From the NCBI RefSeq assembly GCF_047663525.1, contig NC_092587.1:197901501-197965500 (forward strand): 64,000 nucleotides of DNA, written 5' to 3'. Shown in pieces: positions 1 through 13,790 of the stretch (positions are counted from its first letter, which is position 1; the number at the start of each line of letters is the position of its first letter). The notes beneath the pieces are model-generated. The model was not told the DNA's origin, did not search any database, and saw only the letters and a list, made by a program, of their open reading frames with translations. The DNA comes from Anas platyrhynchos (lineage: Eukaryota; Chordata; Aves; Anseriformes; Anatidae). Position numbers and translations under genes: made by a program.

Positions 1-65
1 TGTTAGGAAGAACTGACATAATACTCATTGGCACAGATGCATATTGTTAGATTTGCTTCTGTTTA

Positions 66-345
66 AGAATCATAGATAATGGGACCACGTAGGTTGGAAT
101 AGACCTTCAAAATCTAGTCCAACCATCAGCCTGACCTACCAAGTCCCATCACCAAACCATGTCCCTTGGTGCCACTTCCATACATCTCTTAAATAGTTCC
201 AGGGACAGGGATGCCACTACTTGCCTGGACAGCCCGTTCCCATGTTTGACCACCCTCTTCATGAAGAAATTGTTTCTGGTATCCAGTCTAACCACTCCTG
301 GCACAACTCGAGGCCGTATGTTCAGTTCCTTGTCCTGAAAACTGA
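66..345 (-). mobile_element. CR1 LINE 3' fragment
   Basis: Reading the minus strand gives the C-terminal part of the CR1 reverse-transcriptase ORF followed by the short CR1 3' untranslated tail, which ends near position 66. The block with 'tccagggacagggatgccac' and 'gaccaccctcttcatgaag' on the + strand is the typical antisense of the CR1 ending. It is 5'-truncated, as most avian CR1 copies are, and it lies in an intron of CHORDC1. Confidence 0.8.
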
Positions 346-531
346 GTAAAGGAATGGAAAATCGATTTGTGCTGGACCATGCAACTTTAATGTATTTCCT
401 TTGAAGTACTTTCTTTCTCTGAATTTTCAGAGCACTTTTAAAGGTGGATATCTCTGAGATAAAGTGATCTTTATGAACACTTTTTTTTTTTTTTAACCCT
501 TTGGTCCACTTCCTATAATAGTAAACTAAAT

Positions 532-564
<33 letters not shown>

Positions 565-566
565 AG

Positions 567-3345
567 ACATACCAAGGACTGCACAGCACTGAAGATGTGT
601 GTATATACCATTCTGGTGTACCTATATTCCACGAAGGGTTAGTATTCAGTTAGCTTGATTTTTACTTTTTTTAATTAGTCTGTTACCTGTTACTGCTTTC
701 TTTGTAGGTGTTACCTTGTTTTCATTCTCTGTTTCTCACAGTCGAAAATGGCAGTGATTGACAAGGGTCTCCTAAATTAATGGTAATATTGCATAAGGAG
801 GAAAGATCTTAAGTATTAACAATAGTGTCCTAAATATTGTTTGTTAATTACCTTCTTTGCAAACTTTAAAGGATGAAGTATTGGAGCTGCTGTAAAAGGA
901 AAACGTCTGACTTCAATACATTTTTAGCTCAAGAAGGCTGCACAACAGGAACACACGTATGGACTAAAAAGGATGCAGTGAGTAGCATTAACGTTTGTGC
1001 TATAGCAGGGCAGATAAAGTCTGTGATGTTACCCGATTTGGGGGAGGGATGTGTATAGAAGGGTCTCTTTTGGACTCTCAACAGAATTTGGGTTCTGTTT
1101 ACATGTCTGGTTTTCTGGTTTGAAGCATACTGGATGTCTTGGTTTGACTACTAGTAGAGCAAATAGAGAGCTTCTTAGTTTATAGCATTGAGATGTTGGA
1201 AAAAAAATGCAGAATTAAAAAGTACAAAATATTTCCATTCAAGGTTTAAAAGGTTCTCAGAGAATATCTCAGAATTTAATAATGGAACTGAGTGCTTTCT
1301 TTAAAAAAAAAAAAAAAAAAAAAAGCTGTTCGCATGTTGGATGCAGATGAACACACAATTCCTATCATGAATATATTCTTCAAATTCTTGATACTGCAGA
1401 CATCAGGATCAGTTAACAAAAGAAAATGAAAGATGTATTGTAAGAGGGTGCCATCGACGTCTTTCTCGTTCAGAGAATTGCTACTTGCTTTGAAGATTCA
1501 TGTTAAAGCAGTAGTTTCAGGTATTAAAAAGGGGGGGAGGAAGCTGAAGTGCTAAGCCTAAAGCAGAAGAGCGTTCTTGTAAAGAATTCACTCATATTAA
1601 GAAACTATTCATTAAATGTGTGCATATTGAGATAATGGGCTTCTAGCCGATTGGAGTCCCTGCTTTCTTTGTTTCATTTCTTCCCACTGTCTGCTGTATA
1701 ACTCTAGTTTTGTAAAGGAGAACATGTTACTTTCATTCCATCAGTGTTCCTGCTTCTTACCATAGTCTATCTCCTGAACACTGTTTTCCTCACTGCTATT
1801 GTATGTCAGGGTCCAGTATCTGAAATAAAGAATATAGTTGGTTTTCTTTTTGTTGTTGTTTTATAATAAATATAAATAGAGATTTGCACTCTCATTTGAA
1901 CACAGGGTATATTCCTATGCTAGCTATGTTTAATGGCTGTTAAAATAGTCCCAGGATTTAATTCTGATTAATACTCCTGAATATTATTTTTTCCCTGTAA
2001 CCTTTTATTTATATAGGGAAAGAAGGTAGTTCCGTGCAGGCATGATTGGCACCAGACTGGAGGAGAAGTTACTATTTCAATATATGCTAAAAATTCTGTT
2101 CCTGATCTGAGCTATGTAGAAGCAAATAGTACAATGGTGAGTTCCTACTTTAATAGGTGATTCCTTTCTAATTTGTACAGAAGCCTGAAGTTAGAAAAAT
2201 ACAGCTTCTGCTTTATTTATGGAATGATGGAATTCCATCATCACATGTGTAAATAATAATAGATTTGTAATTTCATTGTATTTGGCTTAAAGTAGTTGAA
2301 TATTGTTCTTGCTAGTGTGCACTTTCATGGGTAGTCATATTAAACAAGTGTTAAAATGATACTTCTGTGATTTCTTAATCATTCATTTGGAAAAAATGAA
2401 AGAACTTGCAGTAGGTCTATATGGCCACTATGGTACACAGACTAAGATACTTCAACACAATCTATTAGAATGTATTTTACACTTCTGTGTATGAGGGACA
2501 GTTTGATCACTTTGTTTGTTGTAGGATCTGAGTCCTAATGTGATATATTTTACATAAATATACTTGAGGTGTCTCATGTCTTACTAGCCTGACAAAATTT
2601 TCTGTTGTTTTTCCTTTTTAAGTTAAATATTCATATTGTATTTGAAGGAGAAAAGGAATTTCATCGCAATGTGAAATTATGGGGAGTAAGTATAAAACAT
2701 TGTTTCTATTTTTAAATAAAAAACACACCACAATACTAACAATACCACAAACCCTTAGCTGCTTCTCTATAAAAGCAGTTGTTTTCCTTGTTGCTTATTG
2801 AAAAAAAAAATAAATTGCATGTCATTCAGTAATTAAATGTAAATCAAAATCTAGTGCCTCAAGTGACTGGGCCTGGCATCGACTCTTATTTGAGTGGAAG
2901 GTTAGACAAGATGACCTCTCGAGATTCCCGCCAACCCAATTTGTCCTAAGATTCTATCCTAAATACGATAGTGGTGTTAGATAAAAACTCTTAATGTTAT
3001 GTAATTACTGTTTTATGTATGCATTAGACCTATATTTATATTGTACATACATGTTCATAGCTTGGGAGCGGGAAAGGGCTGGCTTTTCCAGATAAGAGGG
3101 AACTCCATCTACCTAAACATCTGATGAAGTCTAGTGATAAGGTACTCTTCTGAACTTAATTCAGTTTTGTAAAGTGAGGTGTGACGTGTTTTCTCTTTCA
3201 GGTAATTGATGTAAAGAGGAGTTATGTGAACATGACAGCTACAAAGATTGAAGTTACTATGAGAAAAGCAGAGCCTTTATTATGGGCAAGTCTTGAATTA
3301 CCAGTATCCAACACAGAACAAAAGAAAGAGAATTCAGATCAATAA
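567..3345 (+). CDS. CHORDC1: CHORDC1, last five coding exons (second CHORD domain and CS domain)
   Basis: CHORDC1 (morgana, CHP-1) is a zinc-binding HSP90 co-chaperone linked to ROCK regulation and centrosome duplication. Five exons read in phase: 567-637, 872-977, 2017-2136, 2623-2685 and 3202-3345. Every intron has GT and AG ends; the first visible acceptor follows a long T run (about 535-561). The first three exons give the second CHORD domain, with paired Cys and His residues (CIYH, FHEGMKYWSCC, GCTTGTH, CRHDWHQ). The next two give the beta-sandwich CS (p23-like) domain, with [23 protein letters not shown] and [20 protein letters not shown]. The protein ends ENSDQ and then TAA at 3343-3345. 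The first CHORD domain and the start codon lie upstream of the window. Exon lengths (71, 106, 120, 63 and 144 bp) keep the frame with no lesion, so this is the functional gene and not a retrocopy. It is the single-copy anchor flanking the amplified array. Confidence 0.95.
2855..2960 (+). mobile_element. CR1 LINE 3' tail fragment
   Basis: The stretch around 'gactgggcctggcatcgact' and 'ggttagacaagatgacctct', ending in 'aagattctatcc', matches the 3' end of CR1 in sense orientation. It is a short, old fragment in the fourth visible CHORDC1 intron. Confidence 0.65.
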
Positions 3346-6300
3346 TAATTCCAAGAGACACGATATATCCCATCCTGAAGTGGTGACTTGCTACTGTAAT
3401 CAAGTATTTAACTTTTATATAGATAACTTTTTTTTTTTTTAATGCTAGACCTTATGTTCCACTCTACAAAAAAAAAAAAATGCACAGTAAATGAGGGTGT
3501 CAACTTGAAGAGTAATAGCTGGTTCTTCTGCTCTTGCTTCCGTGAGTGTATTTATTCTAGCTGGAGCGTCTCAATGGGAATTTAAAATAAGAGCTATTGC
3601 CCTGTGTTTACAACCTTACTTACTATGCACTGACTACCCAAACAGATAAGCTTTCAGTACACAGTGTGTGTTAATTTTTCAAGTCTTCTGTTTAGACTGG
3701 ATCAGCTTGGTAGTATGTTCAATTCAGCACTCTTCATTATAAAGCATACAGTATTACAGATCTGAGTTTTTGAAGTGATAAACATGCAATTCCACATCTA
3801 AAATAAAAAGGCACATGAAAACAAATGTGAAAGAACACTTGTAGACTTCCATTTTTGTCTGCTAAAACTAATGTTTGTTTCGATATCTGCTGGCTGTAGA
3901 GGTATAAAATAAAAGGTATTTTAGTAAGTGTTTCAGTATTTCCCGATACTTGCTGTCTTTCAGGTATAAAAGCAGATCAGATTAAAATAAGAACAAAGAT
4001 GGCAAGAGGGGATTTTTCCTATTCTCCTAACTTTGATACTTGAATTTTTAAATGTAAACATAAGCGGACAGTGAATATGGCTCAATAACAGCATCTCAGC
4101 TGTAGAAAATACACAAACTGCAGAATACTGTAAAGTTACCCAGCTACTGTATATATTTGACAGTCTTTACAATATGTATTCGGTCCTATTCTGCAACATT
4201 CAAAACTATGAATTTTCTCAGAGTGGATATTTTTAGGAGGAGAAGACAATATGCACTGTAGGTATCTTGGAAAAATCCTTTCTATGTAGATATGCAGAGC
4301 TCTTTTTCCCAAGGATGGTAATCTAGGAACTAAATTTACGGAATAACTGAAATCTTAGGAGAAACAAACAACAAGCTTTAAAATGCCCATCTCAAATCAT
4401 AATCGTACTGTTAAGCTAAAATATTTTTAAAATACCTTTTTGAAGAGCATAAGCAAAATTGTAATTTGAAATCAGGACCTTAAATTTGTTTGCAGTTCTG
4501 CAGCAATAACGATTTGTAGCTGAAAACAGGATAGTTTTAAAGACTTCTGTCTTAGACTTCTGTCTAAGGAATAATTCATGCAGTGATATTGCTTTCTATT
4601 TCTGCTTGAAATCGTTCCTTAATTTTAGATTGTAGCTGAAATAAAAATGCTTTAATGTGTAAGTCAACCAAAATATATATTATTATTTATTGTGCCAAAA
4701 TGTAAATATACAAACAAAAAGCCTTGTGGGCTGTGGAATGTGGTGATGCTCATCTGTCTACCTTGGCAGACCTGAAATGAGTCCAAGAGAAACAGTGAAA
4801 GTAGTGAAGGCATTCTGAAGTCAATATGGATTTCTCAGAATCTTAGTGTTTCCAACAGGTATAATTTGTGTTGAGTTCAGAGTTCTGTCTTCGGCAGTAC
4901 TTGAAATTCTTGAAGTAGTAACATACGCATTACTGAAGAAACCAGCCCCAAACACCAAAAAAGTAACACTGGTGTTGAAATCTGTTTTAGAGCTTCTTTA
5001 CCTTTTTCCTTATTGATTTGGAGGAAGTGTGGTTGCTTACTCCTTTGGGCCCCTATTAAAAATTCAAGTGCCAAGTTCTGCTTGAAAAATTCCATCAAAT
5101 TCTAATAATTCCTTTTAAACAAAAATAAATACATTTGAAAACACCACGTGCAGTGAAGTACAAGCTTACAAAAATGTACGCCTGCAGTTGCTCCTGTAAA
5201 AATTGTTCAGGTGTTCCCCACTGAGTTCTGAGCCAACAACGGGAGCTTATATTAGTGTAATATTAAGAACAATTACTTCAGCGGATGAAAAATTCTAGAT
5301 ACCTGTAACTATCAGCATGTCATCTGTTTTTTTTTTCTGTTTTGTTTTGTTTTGTTTTTAGCGTTTAAGTAACTGCAAGGGAAACAGAATTTCTTCAAAA
5401 ACGAAATTTAATTTTAAAGCAATCCTTGTGACCCTTGAGTATGCTAAGCACTTATTTGAGCAAAATCTGGATGAATGGACTTTTGCTTTAACATTGTAGA
5501 CTTTGGGACCCTGTAACTGTTTTTATACTCCTTGAAACTAGATTCTGCTAGAAGCAGGATCAACATTGTAGTAGTGAGTGGAAGAAAGCTCCTGCAGACA
5601 ATGTCCTCAGTTTTGCTTTTTTTTTTTTTTTTGTGGTCGTTATTATTCATTCCTTCTATTCCTGTTGTTTATACTCTCAGCAGGGAACAACAGATGCCTC
5701 AGGAGTTGCATAATAACTTTTCCACCTCAATGACAATATAAACACTTTTAAAATGCACCTATTTAATATATTTAAGAACATGAGCGAACAAAACCCCAGT
5801 TTATATCAGACAAAAATGCGTAGATTTTACAAATAGCAGCCTGCTTCTCTATGTCTTATGATGATTTTCAAAAAGTTAAGCTTTCAGATGGCTTATGTCA
5901 TGAGTCTTGTTTAACTGCATTCTTAGCAGCTTTTTATAACTATTTGTGTGCATCCATCATCAAGCTGCAAAAGCTGTATTGCTGAATTTGAGTACTTTGA
6001 GCAGATCATAGTGGTTGCTCAGAACAGTCTTAATCAAAACATGCCGGTGTTTTACAAAATGACATCTTGATATGGCTAGTGGTATCTATTTCCAATAGAA
6101 TTGGGTTTGACTTTGGCTTTTATTAGTAAATGCAGGGGGAAAAAATATAACTATGGTATATGAAAATAATCATAATGCTTCTCAAAAGCAAATTTTGAGA
6201 ACTAAGCTAAACAGTCTTGCTCATGTAGGCTGTCATCTATTTAATAATAGTGAAATTAAATTGGGAAGTGCAAAAGGTTATGTACTGGGATATGTGCAGT

Positions 6301-7332
6301 TCAGTTTGCCACTTCATGGTTTTGAGAGTTGTCCTGTATTTAACAAGTTGTTTAACTTGTGGTCTAGCTATATTTTTATAATTATAAGACTTTAAAAAGT
6401 TATACTGTGTTTCAGAATGGGTTTGCATATTACATGTAGACAGTACATTATATGTCTCAGATATGACTGTACCAGGGGCATGTAAAAACTTCACAATACA
6501 TTTTTAATGAGACAAAAACTGTGTGGGTGCACGGATTTGTAACAGAAATCTTAATCTTTTTCGTCATGCTTAAGCCCATTTTCCTACCTACTGTTGTATG
6601 TCTAAAACAGAACATTTCCTGGAGGAGTTGGAGTTCATTTTTAATGTTCACATGCTGTTAGCACTGGGCTGTTCAGATACTCTGTTATATTTTACATGGC
6701 ACTGATGTAACTTCACAAAAAAAACTTCCATCTCTAAGACGATCTTCTGGAACACTTGCGTTATCAAGTCACCATTTCAGTAGTTTAGGGACTAGTTATA
6801 TTAGGAATTTTGCCTTGAAAAAACATCTACTTATTCTATGTAATGATGCATTTTTTGCTTGCATTCTTTAAAAATGGCATGATTACTGGTTAAGTACTGT
6901 ACCTGTTAATCAATTGTCTTTCCCTCTTGCTACTATTTTTTTGTCTTCATTCAGGAAAGAGATCCTATTTAAAGTAATGAGTTACGTGTCTGGAACACTG
7001 TTTTAAGGTGTTAATAATTTTGCCACTATAAATGAGAGTCTTGAATTGCGGTTGGGGGGGAGAGATGTCTTTTTGCATGGTTGTTTGATTCTGCACATTC
7101 ATAAAACTTAAAAGCAGAAATTAATCTCATGTCTTCATGTTCCATTTTTTTCTAAATTTATTCAATAAAATTCTTATTACATGCTGGTTATGCTTGGACT
7201 TTTTGACTTTATGGGAGAGGTCTTCCCTTTGGATTTGTAACACAGTTATGAAAATGTGGGCATTTTCCACGGGTCAGTCTGTATACAAGGGAAACTGTCT
7301 AAGGGGCACAAAGTTCGAACCATGTTAATAAA
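3346..7332 (+). other. CHORDC1 3' untranslated region and flank (extent uncertain)
   Basis: This AT-rich stretch has no convincing ORF. Canonical AATAAA signals occur at 3802-3807, 4640-4645, 7164-7169 and 7327-7332. The last is followed by a GT-rich stretch (tgttgaattgttgaacg), as expected downstream of a cleavage site. Which site is used cannot be told from sequence, so the 3' UTR may be about 0.5 kb or as long as about 4 kb. Confidence 0.45.
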
Positions 7333-7612
7333 ACCAACATTCTTCTGTTGAATTGTTGAACGTTTTATTTTCATGTTAGCATGAACAGGAATGAAGGAAC
7401 CTGCACATGAGCACTGTCAAGTGTGCATTTGTCATCAGTCTTGTGAGTTCAAAGGGAAAGGGGATGTAAAAACAGATCCTTGCCATCTATAGCTGTACAT
7501 GAAATGCATGAATGTGATTTTCTTCAAATTAATTGATCAGCTGTATGATGACTGATTGTGGTTATCCAGAAAGCATGTGTTTTGTTTTGTTTGTTTTTGC
7601 ACGTGTGTGTTG

Positions 7613-7645
<33 letters not shown>

Positions 7646-10600
7646 CAGCCAGTGCTGCTTTGTGGCAGGGAGCATCCTTTTGAATAGAATATTTAATTTT
7701 TGTTACCTACTAAGAGCAGCTATTTGAAAAATTAGTTTCTGGTTAAATATTAGTAACAGCTGCATTTGCAACTAAGTCATTTAAAGCAAGCTGGAGGCAG
7801 AACTGTACCTTATAGCCATCTATAAAATGTGGTTAGTCCCAGAACCTTGTTCTCTGGAATGTTTATTTTAAATTAAGCATAAATATTGATACTGCAGTAG
7901 TATTACGGAATTCAGTGCTTAGAGTTGAACTGTGCTTCTAGCTTAATATGCTTAACCTAATTTGTTCTTCCTCATTGAAAATCAGACTTGTGTATTAGAG
8001 GCACTTGATACTGTGCACTTCCAGACCCTGAGGGACTTTTTAAATTTTTTAAGGAGTGCCTTATAATCAAGTAATATTGTATACATGAACATTAACCCAA
8101 AATTCTGAAGTTCTACCTTCACTTGTGAAAGCAGTTAACATTTTGATTGTTTGCTTACAAATATAGTCTACAACAGAAGTGTTCAGAATTATTCTTTGAT
8201 TGGAGCTCTGAAAATCAGAAGCCTGTCAGCAGCTCTGTTAGAAGATTTTTACTTAAATGAATTTATAAATTAAATGGAGCTCTTATGCTTGCCAAGAGCC
8301 ATGTGGTAGCAACTGTAAAGAAGGATAAAATGGAAGCAATGAATGGAGTATGTTTAAATGTAGTTAGAAAATAATTTTTAAGTCTTAAAGGTTTTTAGGT
8401 ATTTTTTGAAAGATACAATATAAATTGTACAAAACACATTAAGACTGAAGGTTAATACAAAGCAGCAACTCCAACTGTGAATGATCTAAAGCACTGAATA
8501 TTTGAAATCATAGGGCTTTGTAATTTTCCCCATTTTTCATAAAGGTTCACCTTTTTGCAGTGTGCACAGTGGCACTGAAGCATTTCTTATTTTCATTTTA
8601 TTTCTCTCCAATAATGTCTTACTTTAAAACACAGACTGTGTCATTTATTGCACCATTATATTGATCCACAGGGCCTGAAAACTGCAGTGCGGTTGGGTTT
8701 GCCCAGTGAAAAGTGGCGTAAAACCTGGATGTGGTTGAGTGGCAGCACCACTGAGTGTATGGTTCTTAAACTGAAGCACGTGTTGCTTTCGTGAGTTTTT
8801 CCATTTCACAGTTTTGTTACTGGTTCAGATGTAATGTAAATATGTTAGTATTGCATTGTGGCAGCACTGTATGCCCTCATTTTCCATCCATGCGTTTTAG
8901 GTACTCACTGTTGTCTGCAGAACAAGTACTAGCCATGAGAAAGATGATGTTTTATCACTGAGTGAGACCTTGCTTATATGTCAGAACTTCTCCATAATCT
9001 GGTAATAGGTTTTTGGTACAAAACTGAGTGTAATACTGCCTGAGAAGCAAGTGCTGAGTTCTACAGTTACACTCAGAGTCCTGTGTAAATGTATAGCACT
9101 CAGTCAGGCAATCATTTGTCAGACTCCAGGTAGTTAAAAATGATTGATATTTGCGAAAGCAAAATCCAATCAGGCTGAATTATGTGAACTGGGCTGGTTA
9201 GAAAATGTGAAAAAAAAAGTAAAATCTTTCTCATACCCCATTTCTCAGACTTGCCAAGACCATATACAAAGTATGTATAAGACTATATATAAGTAGCTGT
9301 CCTTACTGATTGTTCTCTGGAAAATTGGGGCTCTCCTTCCAGGTAGTCCCTGAGTGCAGGTCCCTGCTGATGGCACGATAAATACAGCACCGCCATGGCT
9401 GGTAGCAAGGCACCAGCTCCTTCCAGCTCTGCAAGGCCTTGGGACTTGCCAGCCCTGCTTTGTCTGAACTGCTCATCACCTACCTGGAGACCCGTGTTAG
9501 CTCATTTGGCTAAGTAAACAATTTTATAATGACCTGAGTATTGCCTAATTTATCTTTGATTCTCCTTTATAGCATAAAATATTTTTATATAGATAACAGT
9601 AACACACTTTTATTTTATGTGGAGCAACATATTTATGGTCCTTGCATTTTATTACAGAGGAATACAAGTCCAATACAGCAGGGGGCATGAAAGCTGTGGC
9701 ACAGGGTGCAAGGTGTGTCAGGAAACACGTAGTAGCCCCAGCCACCAGGATGAGGAAAAATCAAGCGTTAACCCCACACTCCTTGTGAAGGGCTTGGGAC
9801 TGCTGATTTCTGGCTGCAGCTGTCCCACGCAGGCTGAATCCAGTGAACTCAGGAGCCAGCAAGGCAGTGGAAAGGGTAGATACTAGGCAGTATATATTTA
9901 ACTATATTAACTGGATTTAGTTTTTCTATAATAAATAGACACTTGTTTGGACACTTAAGATTTTAATTACACTAACAGTAAACTTGGCTTTACTTGTAAA
10001 GTGTTTCTTTCTGCCCCTAGTAGGACGGGGGGATGCTTGTGTTTTACTCCTCTGCCCTGGCAGTGGGTGACAATGCACCAGTGCAGTTCCTGTACTTCCG
10101 CAGGGCCATGGGCTAAGATAATTCCCTCTGAACTTACCTGTGGGCTAAAGACTGAGTTTTAGGCATAAGGTGACAGCATGCAGGCTCAGATGGAAAGAGT
10201 ATGGAAACATGGCCAGAGAGAAGCAGAGAACTGAGGAAGCAAAACAGTGCAACTTTGTTCAGGAGGGAGGTGTTTTGGTTCCAGGAAAATCAGAAGGGAG
10301 AAGTGATCTCGGAGCTAAGTTTTTCAGTGCCCAGTGCTCGCAGCTGACCGTGCTTCCCCAGTCTGATGTCCTACTGCGTATGGGTTACCTAAGGATGTGT
10401 TGCCACAACAGTTGCTGTGTCCAGCAACTGTGGCTTGAGTTTCCTTCTAAAAATACAGCCAAGTTTGGAGATAATGTGGATGGCAGCCTCAGGAATGCGT
10501 CAGCAGCTCACTGCCAGCAAGCAAGCTAGCAAAGCACATCTGGGGAAGGTGCCATGTAAACATAACAGGTCTATTCTTATCTGATCCCCTCCAGTGAAAT

Positions 10601-13225
10601 GCTTTTCCCATTATCGCTTCTCCTGTTCTTTCCCTATATGGAAGACTATCATACACGTTTATTTGAACCAGGTCCAGCCCCTCCTACATGAGGTGCTTTG
10701 CAAGCCAGTCCTCCTCCTCTTCTCCCTCCTACCATCTCCCCTTCCTTCTCCTCCTCCTCCATTCTTGGAGCTCCCCAAGGGCTTCCATCCCCAAAATGGC
10801 TGGGCCTGACACTGACTTGAAGAAAAAACGTAAGTTTTCTTGGATGAGAAAGAAAATATTTAAAGGTGTCAGATCCATCAGGAAAAATACTGTTGGCACT
10901 GGGGTGAGCTGCCTTGACTTGGAGAGCTTTACTCAGAGCTGAAATCTAACCATGCTATAGACACAGCTAAATTACAGGGTTAAACAGCAGCCACTTGTAT
11001 TTTACTGGAGATACTTTAAGTCTCAGGGGTGTAATGGCAACAGACCCTTTCAGACCCTGCCGGCATCTTCCAGAATCTCCTCCTGCTGCTGTTTTTCTCA
11101 GGATTAATTTAGGGTCACTGTGTAGCTTCGCTCTGTGGATGCTGCACAGCAGCACTAAACCCCAGTGGCATCACTGCAGGATAAATTATTTCTGCTTTCA
11201 AGCAATTTTGTTATTTTCAGAAGACCTGTGACTGACGTTTTTGATCAGTATCTTTGCTTAAAGAGGGGAACAAGCAAACTTTAAAGGATATATTTATTAA
11301 TTTTCATGGGTTTCAATCAAGTGCACATGAATAGGGGAGCAGCAGCAGACCCAGAGGGGATGTCTACTTGGAGAAAAGCGCTACTCTGAGAGTGTGAAGT
11401 GCTGTCTTTCCTAATAACCCCTCCATCACAAATGTTTCCAGCAGGGAAAGGAACGAAGCAGGCATGTTTAATCCCTCCATGCATGCATATGTTTTAATTC
11501 CCAAGTCAGTGCTGTAGGGCCTTCTGATTCAAAGGTTGCATCTGGATCATGAGGCTGGTCTTTTTATGAGCACTCCTTGCATGTGTCTGAGTCTTTTTTA
11601 ACACTTCTCATCTTTCACGAGCTCCTGTAGCAATGAGTTTCACTGTACAATCACATATTTTGTGGCTAGTCCCTTTGTACGTGTGAACACACAGAGATTT
11701 TAAAGGTTATCTGAAGAAGGGCCGAATGATACAAATGGGTGGTGCCGAAAGTCAGCGCGTACGGCACTGGGACCAATTGTGAACATCTGCTCATGGGCTG
11801 GGCACTGCTTTGGACCTTTCTCCTGCAATGCCTTCTCCTTAATAGAGACACTGAGTTACACAGTGTAGTTTATCACTGCTGTACAAGAATGCAATTTTAG
11901 GTCAGCTGAAGCAATTTAAAAGTTTGACCTGGGCCCGACAAATTGCTTTGGTTAAATCAAGACCACGGACAGGCCCAAAGGCCCTGTTCTAACAGATGAG
12001 CAGTGTAGTTACTGAGAAGACATGAAATTTCTCCAGCCCCCTTCACCAGAAATTACAAATTGATGGTGTGCTTGTACTTCAGTTGTCAGGACACTGGAAG
12101 AGCGAAATTTTAATCTCGTTTCACAAAAGCAGTCTCTCAATGCGTGACTCAATGAGAAGCATTGGCCTCACTTAATCCCAAACACTTCATCTTCAAAGGT
12201 ATTCAATTAGCTTTGTTTTTATTAAGCTTAACATCTGCGAGACATTTTTGAGGTTGTTCAATATTTATTTATTTATTTATTTATTAAAAAGCACAGCCAA
12301 CGAGCTATTTTAAATTACAGCCATTTCGAGTGCAAAGGAATGTGTGTTGTTGTATTATCCCTTGTCACAGTAGAGAATGAAGCACGTGGTTGTCCACACC
12401 TTCCAACCATTTCTACACTGAACAAGAGTTACAGCTATTTTTCCAAAGGCAAACCAAAGGTATTTCAACCTCAAGAGAATTTGTGATAAACTTCATGGCC
12501 CAGTTCCTTTCAAACCTGTTTCCAAGGGACAATGAGCTAACTTAATATCAAGTTTCATCCAAGTTTAATTTTGCCAGATTGTTTTGCAGCCCTTGTCCCT
12601 ATGCTCTGAAGGATGACAGCCTGCTCCCATCAGGGTGTGTGAAAGAATGGTGCAAACAGAATTTATAAAGGACAGAGCAGGTGACCCAGTGCTATCCATT
12701 TGTTTGCAAGGAGGGTCTGAGAAATCCCTACACGTTTTGAAATGGTGGGCAGCTGGAGCTACACAGATAGCTTGCAGGAGCAATTGCTTTGCTGCACATC
12801 TAACGAAAAGGAGATGTGACTGACGAAAAGCATGGAAGGCAACATCTGCTCTGAGCAACTGATCCTTTCAGTACCAGCAGTACAGGGCTTTATGGAAATC
12901 AGTTAGCATAAGCCATTTATACACGGTTTGGTTTGCTTTTAAATATGGATTTGGTAATCAATCTACCTTTAGAATGTAGTAGAGAGGAAGAGAACGAGAT
13001 TTAAGCTACTTCATACAGTTTTCAGGATGTATGTGCCTTCATAATAGTTACCAATAAAGTCAAGAAGAGAAAGGAAGCAATAGATTCCAGCTGTGCACTT
13101 ACCCTGATGTGATATTTAATTTCTTTGTACTGCTTCAAAACAGCACATGGAAGTAGCAAGATAATATGCTACATTGCAGCTGCAGTGTCATGGCACAGGG
13201 CTGCAAAAACTTTCACTGCAAGGGT
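7333..13225. other. Intergenic stretch without recognisable gene
   Basis: Only short ORFs occur, none with a recognisable domain or linked splice sites. The stretch contains a GTTTT-rich low-complexity tract near 7590-7645, a pyrimidine-rich tract near 10,710-10,760 and an (ATTT)n microsatellite. No RNA gene is recognised. Confidence 0.5.
12263..12286. repeat. (ATTT)n microsatellite
   Basis: About six consecutive ATTT units are visible directly, followed by an A run. Confidence 0.85.
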
Positions 13226-13790
13226 ATCATAGAATCATAGAATATACTGAGTTGGAAGGGACCCATAAGGATCATCAAGTCCAACTCCTGGCACCACACA
13301 GGTCTGCCCAAAAGTTTAGACCATGTGACTAAGTGCACAGTCCAATTGCTTCTTAAATTCAGACAGGCTTGGTGCAGTGACTACGTCCCTAGGGAGCCTG
13401 TTCCAGTGTGCAACCACCCTCTTGGTGAAGAACCTCTTCCTGATGTCCAGCCTAAACCTCCCCTGCCTCACCTTAATGCCATTCCCACGGGTCCTATCAC
13501 TGGTGTTTACAGAGAATAGGTCACCTGCCTCCCCACTCCCCCTCACAAGGATGATGTAGACCGCGATGAGGTCCCCCCTCAGCCTCCTCTTCCCCAAGCT
13601 GAACAGGCCCAATGACCTCAGCTGCTCCTCATACACCTTCCCCTCTAGTCCCTTCACCATCTTTGTAGCCCTTCTCTGAATACTCTCCAACAGTTTCACA
13701 TCCTTCTTGTACTGTGGTGCCCAGAACTGCACATAATACTCGAGGTGAGGCTGCACCAGCACAGAGTAGAGTGGGATGATCACTTCCCTC
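13226..13790 (-). mobile_element. CR1 LINE, 5'-truncated 3' part
   Basis: The minus strand carries a 155-codon open frame (13,783-13,316) with hallmarks of the CR1 ORF2 C-terminus: [42 protein letters not shown], and [18 protein letters not shown]. It is followed by the CR1 3' terminal repeat, read on the + strand as 'tcatagaatcatagaatat' at about 13,228. The open frame suggests a fairly young insertion, but only the last part of the ORF is present, so it cannot be autonomous. Confidence 0.93.

Noticed and set aside
5444-7727. Several 60-85-codon frames in the CHORDC1 3' flank
   Set aside because: They are AT-rich, overlap on both strands, and show no domain or splice context.
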